Part shown: piece after piece, positions 28,773-39,631 of the stretch
Layout: every line of letters begins with the position of its first letter
Position numbering within the stretch: the first letter of the stretch is position 1
Assembly: GCA_004565275.1 (NCBI GenBank)
Contig: SDOX01000019.1
Coordinates: 492,340-556,339, forward strand
Source: Nannochloropsis salina CCMP1776
Lineage: Eukaryota > Sar > Eustigmatophyceae > Eustigmatales > Monodopsidaceae
Direction: 5' to 3'
DNA length: 64,000 nucleotides
Position numbers and translations under genes: made by a program
The notes under the pieces: generated by a model
The model's database searches: none
What the model was told of the DNA's origin: nothing
What the model saw: only the letters and a program-made list of their open reading frames with translations

Positions 28773-31701
28773 TCACTTCTTCTGCCCGAGAGATTTCAAA
28801 GCTTGTTTTTGTTCTCGGCGGATCGTCTGCTTCAAAGACAGCAAACTTACTTCGTCCAACTTCCCAGACTTTGCCGAACCTTCGGGCTTCTTGGGCACCT
28901 TCTTCGTCTCTACCTTGGCTTTCCCGAAAAGTCCACCGAAGACTCCTATCCCTCCGCTAGCCCGTGCATCCTGTGACGATTTCTTGTCATCGATAGCCAC
29001 AGGCTTCATTATTTGAGGTTTCGGAGGCGAAGGAGTCCTTGTTGGCGAAGTACCGAATATGCCGGTAAACTGACCTTTGCTGTCATTTGCTGACTTGAGT
29101 GCAGGCTTGGCGCTCACTGGCATTGCCATGGGCGGCAAGGGCTTACTGGGCGCTTTACCTGCCTTAGCTTTCCCGATACTGTTGGAGCCCTTGGAAGAGG
29201 ATGAAAGAGAGCGCCCGCCAAAAAGACCAGCGAAGGGCCCGGCACCAGATACTTTGTCGGGGACGGGGGGGGATACAGGGGTCTCCTTCGGGGCTGCTGA
29301 GGCCACAGACTTGATCTTCGGGAAGCTCGCAGGGGCTGGACGGGAGGGGGGGGGGGGGGGAGCGGTACACAATTTTCTTTGGCGCAGGCGCAGCATTATT
29401 CTCTTCCTCCACTTTCTCTGACGCTTTGGCTCCAGGTTTGAGGAGAAGCGGGCTGACAGACGATTTCGGTCGCACAGGAGGCGAGAACTTGTAGTTGAGG
29501 GTTTTTTTGGGCGCGACTGAAGGCTTGGGTGCCGTCGAGGGAGGCCTAGGTGGTGCTTTTGAGGCAGTCAGAGGCGCGGGCGTGACAGGCTTATTCATAA
29601 GAGGTGGGGGCGCCGTCCCTGCCTTGCCAGCGGCAGTCACAGGCTTGTTCTTGGGTGAGGTTAGTGGCGAAATCGCTTTTTTGGGTGACGCCGAAGCGCC
29701 AGAACCAAAGAGCCCCGCGAAAAGGCTCGGGGATGCCGCTGGTGCTTGCGGCTTTTCCGCCGGCGCAGGAATAGAAGCTGGCGGAGGCGGAGGGACTTTC
29801 GCCTTCGGTTCCTGAGTGGGCGCAAATAGTCGCCCAAAAACGGATGAGCCCTCCTTCTTAGCCAGGACAGGCACCTCTTTTCCTTGGTTACGACTTTGGG
29901 AGGCTGTAGCTGGCTTCGAGCGTGCAGGACCAGACTTGAATGAGGGAAAAGGGGAGACTTGCGGAGCTGAGGTTGCAGATGTCGATGCCGACAATTTAGG
30001 TTTGCTGGGCGTAAGCGGTTTCTTGGTCTCTTTTTCCTTTGCGCCCCCGAGGACGGGTGCTGGGGAGGCCGGCGCTTCCCTCCTTGGCCCGCCTTTCCCA
30101 AGAGAGCTTATGGCCTTGCTCGGCGTGGATCGAGGGCTTGGCGACTGACCCCCGAACTTCAGGACTGGAGCGGCCGGCTTGGTCGGAATAGAGCGAGGCG
30201 AGGAGGACGAAGGCGAAGCAGCCGCGCTGATAGGCTTGCCCCCGATCTTCAACGTGGCCGCCGCCTTCGGGGGCGTCAAAGCTGGTTTATCAGCAAGGGG
30301 AGGCGTGGAGGAGGGTTTGGGGCGAGGAAGAGGAGAGGAGGGGGTTTCTCCGGTTACCCTGGCCATGAGCTCGGAGGGTGCGCGCGCGACTCCGTCTATC
30401 GTCTCCGACAAAGCCGCTTTGACTCCCTCCACACTTTCCACCACGGAGTTGCTGATGGCTTGAGCGGTACGGCCAGGGACGGCAGCTATCTCCCCTGCAG
30501 TTGCCTGCGCTTTGCGCTTTGCGGCATCGGCAGTCCGTGCAGGCAGAGCCTTTACCTCCTCCACCCGTGCCTTCAGGCTCGCCTTGATCCCGTCGAGGAT
30601 GCGCCCAGGTGTATTTTTCAGGTCTTCTACTTTTCGCTGAACACCTCGCTTGATGCCGTTGATCGCGCCAGAGACGACGCCTGTGACCGCCCCCGTCGCC
30701 CCCCTGACTAGGCCCAGCGTCGCACCCCCCAGGCTCTTGCGCACGGCCACGCCCGCCAAGTTGTCGGCGCGGGAGACGATGTACGACACGAGCCCCAACA
30801 CTGTCGCACCGGACGCTGCCGTCAAAGTGGCTTCGTCGCTCTGTGCCTGGCGCTCAAGCCAAGTCCCCAATATAAAGCCGACAGCAGTTCCACCGATTGC
30901 TGTGGCGATTTCCTCGATCAGGCGCGCACGGTCCAGCGGCTTGACAGGCTTCTGTGGCTTGTCGGCAGCCTTGGGCGTTGTGAGGGCCTCTCCCGGAATG
31001 GCATCAACGGATTTTCTACTCCCGATTATCGGTTTGGGCGTAGGAGCCTTGGCAGGGGCCGAAGTTGACTTCGCTGGTGTCGGAGCTGTAACGACTTTCG
31101 AAGACTCAGACGAGCTTGAAGCGCTGACTCCAACTTTTGGTCGACTGCTTACTTCTGACGTCGGTCTGGTCACAGCGATTTTCTCCTCATCATTATTTGC
31201 CAAAGCTTTGTTCGGTCCTGGAATAGATGGCTTCAGTTCGGGCATCGGTGGGGCAGACAGGAAGTACGTGGAGGCGTGAGCACTATGGCATGTGTCCCCG
31301 CCCGCCTCATCGGAACTCACCACTGTCACGTTCACTCCTCCCAACTTCGCGTCAGTATCCGTCGCAAAAAGAACCAGCTTAGGACTTGGAAGACGGTTTC
31401 TGTTATGCGTGAACACGGGCAAGGCAGAGAATGGGTTCGGCTTGAATCAAGTGACCGCGTGGTTGTAGACAATCGGTGAGCGCCTTTTGGGACGAGAAAG
31501 ACTAAGAATACACCAAAAGTCATTTGATACCTGTTAGAGGATCAATTACTCACACGCTGGCGTCGAGTATTCTTACCTTTTGGTTGGAAAGGAGAATCGA
31601 AAACCCTCCACACAGGAAACGACAACAAGGATAAGAACAAACAGGCTTTGTGCGGCACTGCCAGCACACTGCGTGCAAGGTGACCACCTTCTTCTGTCCA
31701 T
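28773..31701 (-). CDS. Plastid-targeted, largely disordered repeat protein with spaced GLFG-like motifs
   Basis: Exon 1 (31701-31577) encodes a signal peptide (AAQSLFVLILVVVSC) followed by Val-Glu-Gly-Phe, an ASAFAP-like plastid junction. It joins in phase 2 to exon 2 (31399 downward) as FSFPTKRNRLPSPKL. A further small intron near 31330-31250 is possible. The protein then has two hydrophobic glycine-rich helices (EIATAIGGTAVGFILGTWL; GATVLGLVSYIV), an amphipathic Lys/Ala/Glu region (RVEEVKALPARTADAAKRKA), and about 500 residues of Pro/Ala/Ser/Lys-rich low complexity. Five copies of a short aromatic motif punctuate that tail: VFGRLFA, LFAGLFG, PFAGLFG, QFTGIFG and VFGGLFG. Frame is lost at a 15-base C run (29360-29346) and recovered one base away; composition and motifs continue across it. 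I know no family; scaffold or linker roles are inference. Confidence 0.68.
29346..29360 (+). repeat. Poly-G tract (15 nt) at a frame change
   Basis: An uninterrupted run of 15 G on the plus strand, read as Pro codons in the minus-strand plastid protein. The coding frame upstream and the one downstream differ by one base here; 14 bases would keep one frame. A sequencing or assembly length error is the simplest reading. Confidence 0.85.
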
Positions 31702-32200
31702 TGCCGTTCCCTTACTAGCTGTATTCGGTGGGGAGTAGGCGCGCGCGTGAGTGTTGCTTTTGCGGCATGGGGAGGAACCGCGCGTGTCGGGCCAAGTAGA
31801 AGTGCTCCTTGACGGAAGGATACGCCCCCCCACTGGCCCCATGACGGCTCTCGCCCCTCCCTGCTCGTCCTGCGGACACATCGCCCACAGTTTGAAGTCT
31901 GTCCCGCCTTTTGGCGGCGCATGTGAATGTAACAGACTGGAGGCTTTCTCGTCATGAGCCGTAGGACAGCAACAGTTCTAATTGCTAACGCGATATATCG
32001 CGCGCAATTTACGAGGAAGCCCGAGAAGCTCAGAGCCACAGCAGTCTGCCATCTTGTTACGCTTTTTTGAAATCATATCCCTTCACGTCTTCTTTTATTT
32101 GTTGAACTTTTTTCCTCTTCTACTTGGATAGGATGGTGGAACTACAGTTATGTGAGCTTTGCTTAACTTATGTTCAAAGGTGCTTTTGCCGGTCAGCCTT
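31702..32200. other. Intergenic, divergent promoter region
   Basis: This gap lies between the plastid repeat protein (minus) and the TPR-kinase fusion (plus). Minus-strand open frames upstream of 31701 are Arg-rich and unconserved. No other element seen. Confidence 0.4.
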
Positions 32201-35035
32201 ATGATGGCGTCACCAACCATTTCACCATCTCCTTCTGATCACCGTCCACCATCTCAGAGGCCGAAGAAGACGGCATTAGATTGGAAGGAAGAGGGAAATC
32301 AGTGTTATCGTGAAAAAAAGTTCAGGGCAGCGTTAGAATGCTATTCGCAAGCCTTGACCCTTGACCCCTCGGGACCAACCACTGCCTACATTTACTTGTC
32401 GAATCGATCATCCTGTAACCTCTTGCTGGAAAATTGGGCAGAAGCAGCGGTAGACGCGCGTCAAAGCCTGGAATTAGCTCCTGTAGATATCCCTTTTCCA
32501 AAGGGATATTATCGCTTGGCAAAAGCCTGTTTGGAAATGGGAAAGTTTGGAGAGGCGAACGAGGTAATTTAATCTTATCGTTTTTCCTACTCTGCTCTTC
32601 CGTAATCCATCAGAACATGCCAGGCACCCTTCAAGCCTAGGCGATGTCTCCTCATTCTTGTCATTTTACAACGGTGAAGTGGCAAAGTTGCATTCTGACA
32701 CATCGGGCACACCCCTCTTTATCGTCAGGCCATCAGTAGAGGCCTCGCGCAGGACCCGGGCAACCCAGACCTCCGACTTCAGGAGCGCAGATTGAAGGAG
32801 GCGCGAGCACGGGAAATTGCGGCAATTAAGACAGCCAAAGATCCTCGAAAACGTGTGACACCTGCAGACCTGGAAGTTTTGGGAACGTTGGGGGAAGGGA
32901 ATTTCTCACGAATAGCTCTTGTGAAGCACCGACAGACGGGAGAGCATTTCGCCCTGAAAATACTCGAAAAAGCCCAAGTAGAGCGCGTGCAAAAGCGACA
33001 TCCCAATGTGGCCAACGAAATAAGCATGGAACGGCGAATTCTGAGCCGCCTTCGTCACCCCAATGTGGTCGAGCTTTATCATGCGTTTCAAGACTGCTCT
33101 TGCTTGTACATGCTTTTGGAGTACTGCGCGGGCGGGGAGGTCTGGCAGCGCCTGCAGGCCGAGGGGAAAAGCTTGGTGAGCGTTGGCGTGCCTTATACTT
33201 TGGCTCGTTTCTATACGCGAGAAGTGGTTGAAGCGCTGATATTTCTTCATGGAGAGGGAATTGTGCACCGCGATGTCAAACCCGAGAACATGGTCCTTAC
33301 CGCCCGGGGCCGACTAAAGCTCATAGACTTCGGGACTGCTAAAGACGTGATTGAGACGGATTTGAACGGGCCAGATTTCGTTGGCACGCCAGAATATATG
33401 AGCCCGGAGGCCAGCAGGAGTCAAGAGACTTTTATGGAGGCAGATTTGTGGGCACTGGGTTGTTGCCTGTACCAGTTCTTGGTCGGAGTATCTCCCTTCC
33501 GGGCGCCAGCTCCGTACCTCGTCTTTCTCCGTTCACGACGATGCTGTCTCCGCTTTCCGGCAGTTGTTCCTCCGCACGCGAGGGACCTCATCTTGAAGCT
33601 TCTACGCCGGCGTCCACAGGAGCGCTTGGGCTCCTCTCGGAACGCCATGAACGACGCACGAGGCCATGCTGCTATCCTCTCGCACCCCTTCTTCTCCTCC
33701 TCCTCAACAGAGGGAGATATGCCTCCTGACATCACATCCACAACGGTGGCAAGCGAAGAACGGCTGCCGGATTCCTCACCACTTGTCAGTGAGGCCTCTC
33801 CGCGCGAAGCCCAACTGCGAGATTTAGCAGCACAATGTATCACTCATGCGATGAGCATGAGGCCGCCAGGATCGGAATTTGTTGAAAGTATGCTTGGTTT
33901 GAAGATGCCCGAGCGTGCGGTGGTGCTTCACTTGCTGGAGCGACACGGGCGTCTAGGAGAACCTCGGGTTTTGCGGCTCGCGCAGCTTGGGTTGAGTTCA
34001 TCGCCGCCATTTTCTCCGTATAGCACAGCAGAATCGGCTAAATCTCGCATATTGGGACGAATAGATTGGAGCGGAAAGGAAGTTTACGGTCTGAGTAGAG
34101 CGGATCAAGGCACCTACATTGGGCCATTTTTCCTCGTGTACTTGGGGGGATTGAGCTGTGAAAATAATGAGCATATGGGCCCACAGCTGCAGAAGGCGAT
34201 TGGTGGTATTAATCGCCTCAGGCCTCGACTGGTTGTAGTCTCCTCAACGTTATTTGAACAAGCCAATACGATGTCAAATTGTGAAGCGGGATGGCACAAC
34301 GAGGTGTGGGATCTTCTGGGCCGTATCAGTCAGTCCATTCCCATCGTTTTTGCGGGCGCTGCCGATTTTGCAGCGGAAACAAGTAACGAGGTCTTAGACA
34401 GGCACGGTTCAATGAGAGGTTGCGCTTTCTGGTACGGTGGGATGCGCGGGCTCGTGCTCCCATGCAATGACACCGGGGGTGTCTCATCTGACGAAAAAAC
34501 TAAGGAGGATGACTGGGTGGTGGAGGAGCTAGAGCAAGCATGCTACTTTAATAGCCAGAATTTGCTCATCTTCGCTCCTCATTCATGGTTCAAGTGTAAT
34601 CAAGCTTCGCACACTTCTCAGATGGAGGTTGAAATTATCAATAAACGCGTGCGAAAGTGGGCGTTGGGGAACGTCCACGGGCACGAGAGTTGCCTGCGCG
34701 CTATAATTGCACCCTCGGTCTTCTCAGAATCGTGCAGTGTTAAGGCGATCCGTGATCGCAGAGAGACGGATCTTGAAAGTGACAGCAGCAGTGACCAGAA
34801 ATCGGATGAGGATGACGAAGGAAGGGAGGATTATGGCCAGGAGACGCACGGGTTGGATGCCGGTTGCGTTAATTCGGTCCAAGCCCCGACGCACGTGGAG
34901 CAAGTCCTTGTCCGGGAGGCGTGCATTGTAGAGGTGTACAGGAATCGTGTTCGTTGTACTTTTTTAACCCTGGATCAACTTTCATCGAAGCAATCAGTTC
35001 ATCTAGCTCCTGAACTCAGTTTGGAGGGAGAATAA
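32201..35035 (+). CDS. TPR - PDK1-like protein kinase - CPPED1-like pseudophosphatase fusion
   Basis: Exons 32201-32563 and 32729-35035 join in phase 0 (889 aa) inside a TPR helix (FGEANE|AISRGLAQDPGNPDLR). Residues about 25-140 are TPR repeats (WKEEGNQCYREKKFRAALEC). Residues about 165-440 are an intact AGC kinase with GEGNFSRI, FALKIL, EISMERRIL, HRDVKPENMVL, DFGTAKD and GTPEYMSPEA; DFGTAK and LWALGCCLYQFLVGVSPFRA are PDK1 hallmarks. There is no PH domain. Residues about 580-880 align with CPPED1 calcineurin-like phosphatases: GPFFLVYLGGLS, LQKAIGGINRLRPRLVVVSS, SIPIVFAGAADF, FWYGGMRGLVLPCN and VRCTFLTLDQL. The metal ligands are replaced: DPQ by GGLS, GD by SS and GNHD by GAAD. An acidic Ser-rich insert interrupts the end. 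The kinase probably phosphorylates AGC kinases; the phosphatase-like part is likely regulatory. Confidence 0.85.
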
Positions 35036-35387
35036 TCATGTGATATGTCGCGTAGAACTTTAAATCCAAAACATGAAGGCACACAGAATTTAGAGCTCGA
35101 TACAATCGATGAGTATACGACCGTTTCTAATTTTTCAAATCTGGTGACTTTGGTGTGAGGACCTTTATTCTTACTCTTTAAGTATGAGTTCCGTAGCTCC
35201 TGTTTGATTCTTTGATGCTACGCTATTCACACACGTGATGAAGATGCCGATAGGAATGTCGAATTTCCTGAAAATAACCACATCTCGCCTATTTCCCAGT
35301 CACGTCGATAGACAAGGTTTGGATCGCAACGGATATACCATTGCTGTTACCTCGCCTCGTGGCCTTTCAAGACTCATTCATGTCCGC
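35036..35387. other. Convergent 3' region
   Basis: This is the shared 3' flank of the kinase fusion (plus) and the TauE/SafE transporter (minus). Nothing recognised. Confidence 0.4.
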
Positions 35388-37407
35388 CTATTCAGCTGCA
35401 TCACATATAGCGCCCCCTGCCTTTCCCCCGGACCCTGGACCCGAGAAAAGCGAGATGATGCTTTGTAGACCCATGAGTAGAGCTGACAAACCAACGACGG
35501 CACCAATGGAAAATATAATATACGAGTTGCGGTTGTACCGCTTCATAAGATAACTAAGGCCATATTGACCTACCGACGTGAACAAAAATCCAATTATAAA
35601 AAGCCACACAGCATAGTCATAGATGAGAAGGTCAAAGATGTAAAAACTTGTAGTGGCCGTGAAGGATGTGAATAGGATCATACAAGCAGAGGATGCGGCA
35701 GCAACCTGCGGGTCCACCCCCATTTCCAGCATTAAAGGACCCTTGACGATTCCACCGCCGACACCAAACATGCCTGCGAAAAAACCCGCGAAAAAACATA
35801 CGCAGGGGTACTTTATCGTGGCCCACTCGTTCCATTCGATATCGCCCTTAGCGTACTTGTAACCAATTTTGGCTTTCAGGTAATACATTTTTATCAGATC
35901 CGCGCGCACGTACAGCGATATACACACGACCCAGGCAAAAACCATGGAGGTCAAGAACCAGAAAGCGAAGCTACCGCACTCGACTCCCAATGGCGACGAA
36001 AAGGAGCCCCCGCCTTTGAAGATATTCAGGACAAGCACAACCAAGAAGCAAAATATCAAAAGTCGAACTTTCACCCAAGGCGTCCCCCTTTCTTCGTCCA
36101 GAATGGCCTGCAAATCGGCTTTGGCGATGTTGTCTTGAGGATTTTCATACTCATCAGGTGAAAGTAGCAAGGTTTTTTCTTCATCGTCCTCATAATTTTT
36201 TTCCGCGGCTGCCAAGTCCTTTAGTTGCTTTGACTGGGGTCGGCTGTGGAACAGGGGCATCACAAGGCATAGTAAGGATCGAATATAAATCATACGACAA
36301 AATATCATACGTAAAAACAAAACAGAACACGCGACAGGCACTAACAGAGGAGCAGAAGGAAGACACGTACCTGGCCTGAGCCATGGCCTGACTCTCTATT
36401 TGATACACACGGAGCCCCTTTTTCAAGGTGCTTTGCGCTGTATAGGTTAGGAGAAGCACCAAACAGATGACCAGCAGCCACTCCGGTAAGATTTTGTTGA
36501 GAAAGCTGCCAGCAAGCGCGCCTCCAATAGTAAGAGGCTCCATGATGAGAATGAGGTCCCAATCGACCAGAGGTCGATCTGCCGAAGGGTGCCGCTTAGG
36601 GACATTCATCACCATGTTCATGATCGATCCTCCCAAGATTGTCACATTTGATAGAGGAATTGCGTATTTGGGGCTAAACCCCATGACAAGTATGAAAATT
36701 GGCACCAGAATTCCACCACCACCTGTACATACGGCAATTCGGAAATTATGGTCAGGCTAACGGCTAATTCCTCAGTCTTATACCTCACATGGAACTACAG
36801 CATATATTTTATTTAACGATGTGCTTACTCGTACAGTGATGTTTTAAAATTTTGCATGCGAAACCTCAATTTCTAACATGCCCGATCGGTTTCAAGGACC
36901 GACTGCCCTCCTAGCACATACCTATCCCGCCTCCCGCTGCTATCATTAGTCCAACAGCTGTGAGAAACAATCCAATTTCATCATTTCTCTGCAATGGCCA
37001 AAAAGGATGGTGTTGGGTGCCACCCCTCTGACTGCCAGCACTCGCTTCCTCACTCTGGAAGCTCTCTGCCTTGCCCACATGTGCCTCTGTAAGGAGACCC
37101 TGGGTCCGATCATTGGCGTACCAAGTCACCCCTTCAATTTGATCATGGCTCAGATTTAAAAATTTCCCCATTGGTGGCACGTTCCGATGATCAATTTCAT
37201 CTGCGGGGTATAAAACATCAATTTGATGGGGGAGGTTTGTGTGTGATGGAGATTCCTGTTTTTCCCTTTCACTGCAACCCATTGGACCCGCGATCTGCCG
37301 AAACACATTTCTCTGTTACCTCCGACTCTCAGCACGTCCTCAGCGTCCACGCGTGACTTTGTAAGTACAATGATGGTCAGAATAGTGGCGCGGAGTAGCT
37401 GTTCCAT
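35388..37407 (-). CDS. TauE/SafE (TSUP) family sulfite/organic-anion exporter
   Basis: TSUP transporters move sulfite, sulfoacetate or related anions. Exons 37407-37320, 37200-36922, 36722-36371 and 36243-35388 join in phase (1, 1, 2), about 524 aa. The ATG at 37407 begins a signal peptide (LLRATILTIIVLTKSRVDA); an in-frame ATG at 37458 would lengthen it. A short luminal region follows. The first TSUP half then begins (GLFLTAVGLMIAAGGGIGGG, ILVPIFILVMGFSPKYAIPLSNVTILGG). A charged loop (about 90 residues, EDDEEKTLLL) separates it from the second half, which has the mirror motif FAGFFAGMFGVGGGIVKGPLML and the rest of the helices. The two GGGI(V/L)xxP/GP motifs are the family signature. The signal peptide suggests plasma-membrane, vacuolar or plastid-envelope location; plant homologues are similar. 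The substrate is unproven. Confidence 0.87.
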
Positions 37408-37897
37408 GCGAAAAATGCTTCTTCGCCATGCCCCCGACGAATATGAGTAAGCTGTCATTTGCGATGTCCTCGAGTTCTCTGCAGCGCCTAGCTTTGTCCG
37501 CGCTGTGATTGTTATGCATTCATAGGTTTCGCGTCAAACATAAAATCGCTTTCCGTGTCACAAGCCCCGAAACGCCCGAGTGGGAACTCGCTCATTCCAC
37601 TCGCCCTCGCCGTCTCTCGCCAGCAGACTCTGGCCATGCCCGCCTCCTGCTTTCCTGAACGACTTCCAATTGCGAGATGCCGGTGATCGTTTATCCTAGA
37701 GAATCATCCCTGACAAACAAGAGAAGACGGATTATGGCTCGTGTGCGAGTACGGTATAATCGACCCTGCTCTTCCCACGTTCATGAGAAGTGTTTCATCT
37801 ATTCTCTCCTTCATGTTTACGACTTTTTGCATTTTAAAACAGCTTGGTTATATTAGGGAGGCCAGAGGCCTCTTTTTGCCTCAAGTCTGAAGGCGCG
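37408..37897. other. Intergenic, divergent promoter region
   Basis: This gap lies between the TauE/SafE gene (minus) and the sugar transporter (plus). The frame entering the transporter from 37844 starts with TTG, so the first ATG used is 37898. Nothing else recognised. Confidence 0.4.
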
Positions 37898-39366
37898 ATG
37901 TTCAGAGAGGGCGGTTCTTTGAAGCTTCCCCCACGTACAGCTTTGGTTTCAGCAACAGCAAAGGCTCAGGTGCCCACAAAACATCCCGATTCGAATCAGG
38001 ATCAAAGAGTGATGGCATACACGGGCGAACCTATCTCTACGTCCGCGCAGAAGCTTGGTAGTGCAATTTTTTTTGCCCTTACCTCCTTCTCAATTATCTT
38101 TGTCAACAAAGCTTTGCTAGCTTCTCCTGCGCATGGTTTCTTGGGATTCCCATCATTTTTTGCTGTCGCTGCATGTCAATACGTCTTCACGGGAGGAATT
38201 TTATTGGCGTTGAATTTGCGCGGTCGTGTGGATATTCCGGAACTCTCCTCGAACGTGCTGCGGTGCCTGTGGCCACTAGCTTTGGTCGGCTCATTAAATG
38301 TTCTTTGCGGCCTAGGCGGTACACAAAAGATTTCTCTGCCCATGTTTACTGTGCTACGACGCTTCTCTATACCCATGACAATGGGCCTAGAATGGCTTTT
38401 ATTAGGCGTAGCCGCTTCGAGGTCTGTGCAATTTAGCGTATTTTTGATGGTGTTTGGCGCTGTTTTGGCGGGTCTCGCTGACTTGTCTTTTGATCCTGTG
38501 GGCTACCTCTTCATTTTCGGTAATAATATTTTTACGGCCTTAAATGGAGTGATCATGAAGCGGACTTTGACATCCTCTAATATCAGCAAAATGGCTGTGT
38601 TGTACTACAATAGCCTTTTCGGGTGCGTAAACGACATACTCCACCCCTCACGTTTATATTTGACCTTCTATAAAATTGTCCTCTTATCTCTTTACAACTC
38701 AATTACTTTCCATTTTGCCACGTACAGAGCTGTTTTCATGACCACTCTACTCTTCTGTCGTCCGAGGGAGCTGCAAGCAATCAAGAATTTCCCCTCTTTG
38801 AAAGATCCCACATTTCTGATTGTCTTCTTTCTCGCAGCAGGGACGGGCTCAATATTGAACTATGCCACATTCCTCTGCACGCATCACAATAGTGCCCTCA
38901 CCACTACCGTCGTGGGTTGCCTCAAGAACCTTGGTCAGTGCTTTAGTTTTTGAAACCTTGACTGTACCCGCCAACCTAGTGCTATACTGTCATAAACACC
39001 TATCTTATTACCTCTTCCCAATCAATTTACCGTCGCACTCCCGTTTTTATTGTAGCCACAACGTACTTCTCAATGTTCTTCCTCCCGGACTACGTCTTTA
39101 GCTGGAGCAATTTTTGGGGCGTCACTGTATCTGTGGCGGGTAGTGTGATATATTCATACATTGAACTCGTGAAGCAAGGAAAAAATGCACGTAGCAAGGC
39201 CTCCGACAGCAGCGTCAGCGGTATTTCAAGCGAAGATAGAGGCAGTAAGAGAGTCTCCCAAGACGAGATTAGCGATTGCAAGATTGCCGAAAGCCCAGTG
39301 ACGGCATTCAAAAGCATGGGTTTTCGCATCGAAAATACGTGTCACAGTAAAGAGAAAGCCTCATGA
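37898..39366 (+). CDS. SLC35D-type nucleotide-sugar transporter (DMT superfamily)
   Basis: This Golgi/ER antiporter exchanges UDP- or GDP-sugars for the nucleoside monophosphate. Exons 37898-38622, 38728-38933 and 39056-39366 join in phase (2, 1), about 413 aa. Intron 1 (105 nt) is stop-free and a multiple of three; removing it restores NSLFGAVFMTTLLF. About ten hydrophobic helices are visible from LGSAIFFALTSFSIIFVNKA onward. The block GLGGTQKISLPMFTVLRRFS is the SLC35D/GONST substrate-site signature, and VMKRTL-like GVIMKRTLTSSNISK follows. The end, FSMFFLPDYVFSWSNFWGV and AGSVIYSYIEL, is typical. The cytosolic tail is Ser/Lys-rich. A second in-frame ATG at 38012 could be the true start. 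The exact sugar is undetermined. Confidence 0.87.
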
Positions 39367-39631
39367 TATTTTAAAAAAAGAGCTTGCGCGACGAGAGCTG
39401 CTGATGAAGCCCCCGTAAAACTGATCGCTCTTCCCTGCAATGCAACTTTGATGCTTCTTCGACCTACGTGAGACTTGCCTGCTGCCCAGCATGAGCTCAC
39501 TTCCAATCCCGGCATGTCCCCGCTGACTATCTCTGAGACCTGACAAGCCACGATGCCAAACTAAGGAGCAGACAATACTGGCCACAGCCAATAGCCGCTC
39601 CTGATGGTGGGCACTGCATGTCACCACCGTT

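Noticed and set aside
29495-31279. Several plus-strand Gly/Ala-rich frames opposite the plastid repeat protein
   Set aside because: They are antisense to a Pro/Ala/Ser-rich coding region, where the complementary strand is also stop-poor; no start context or homology.
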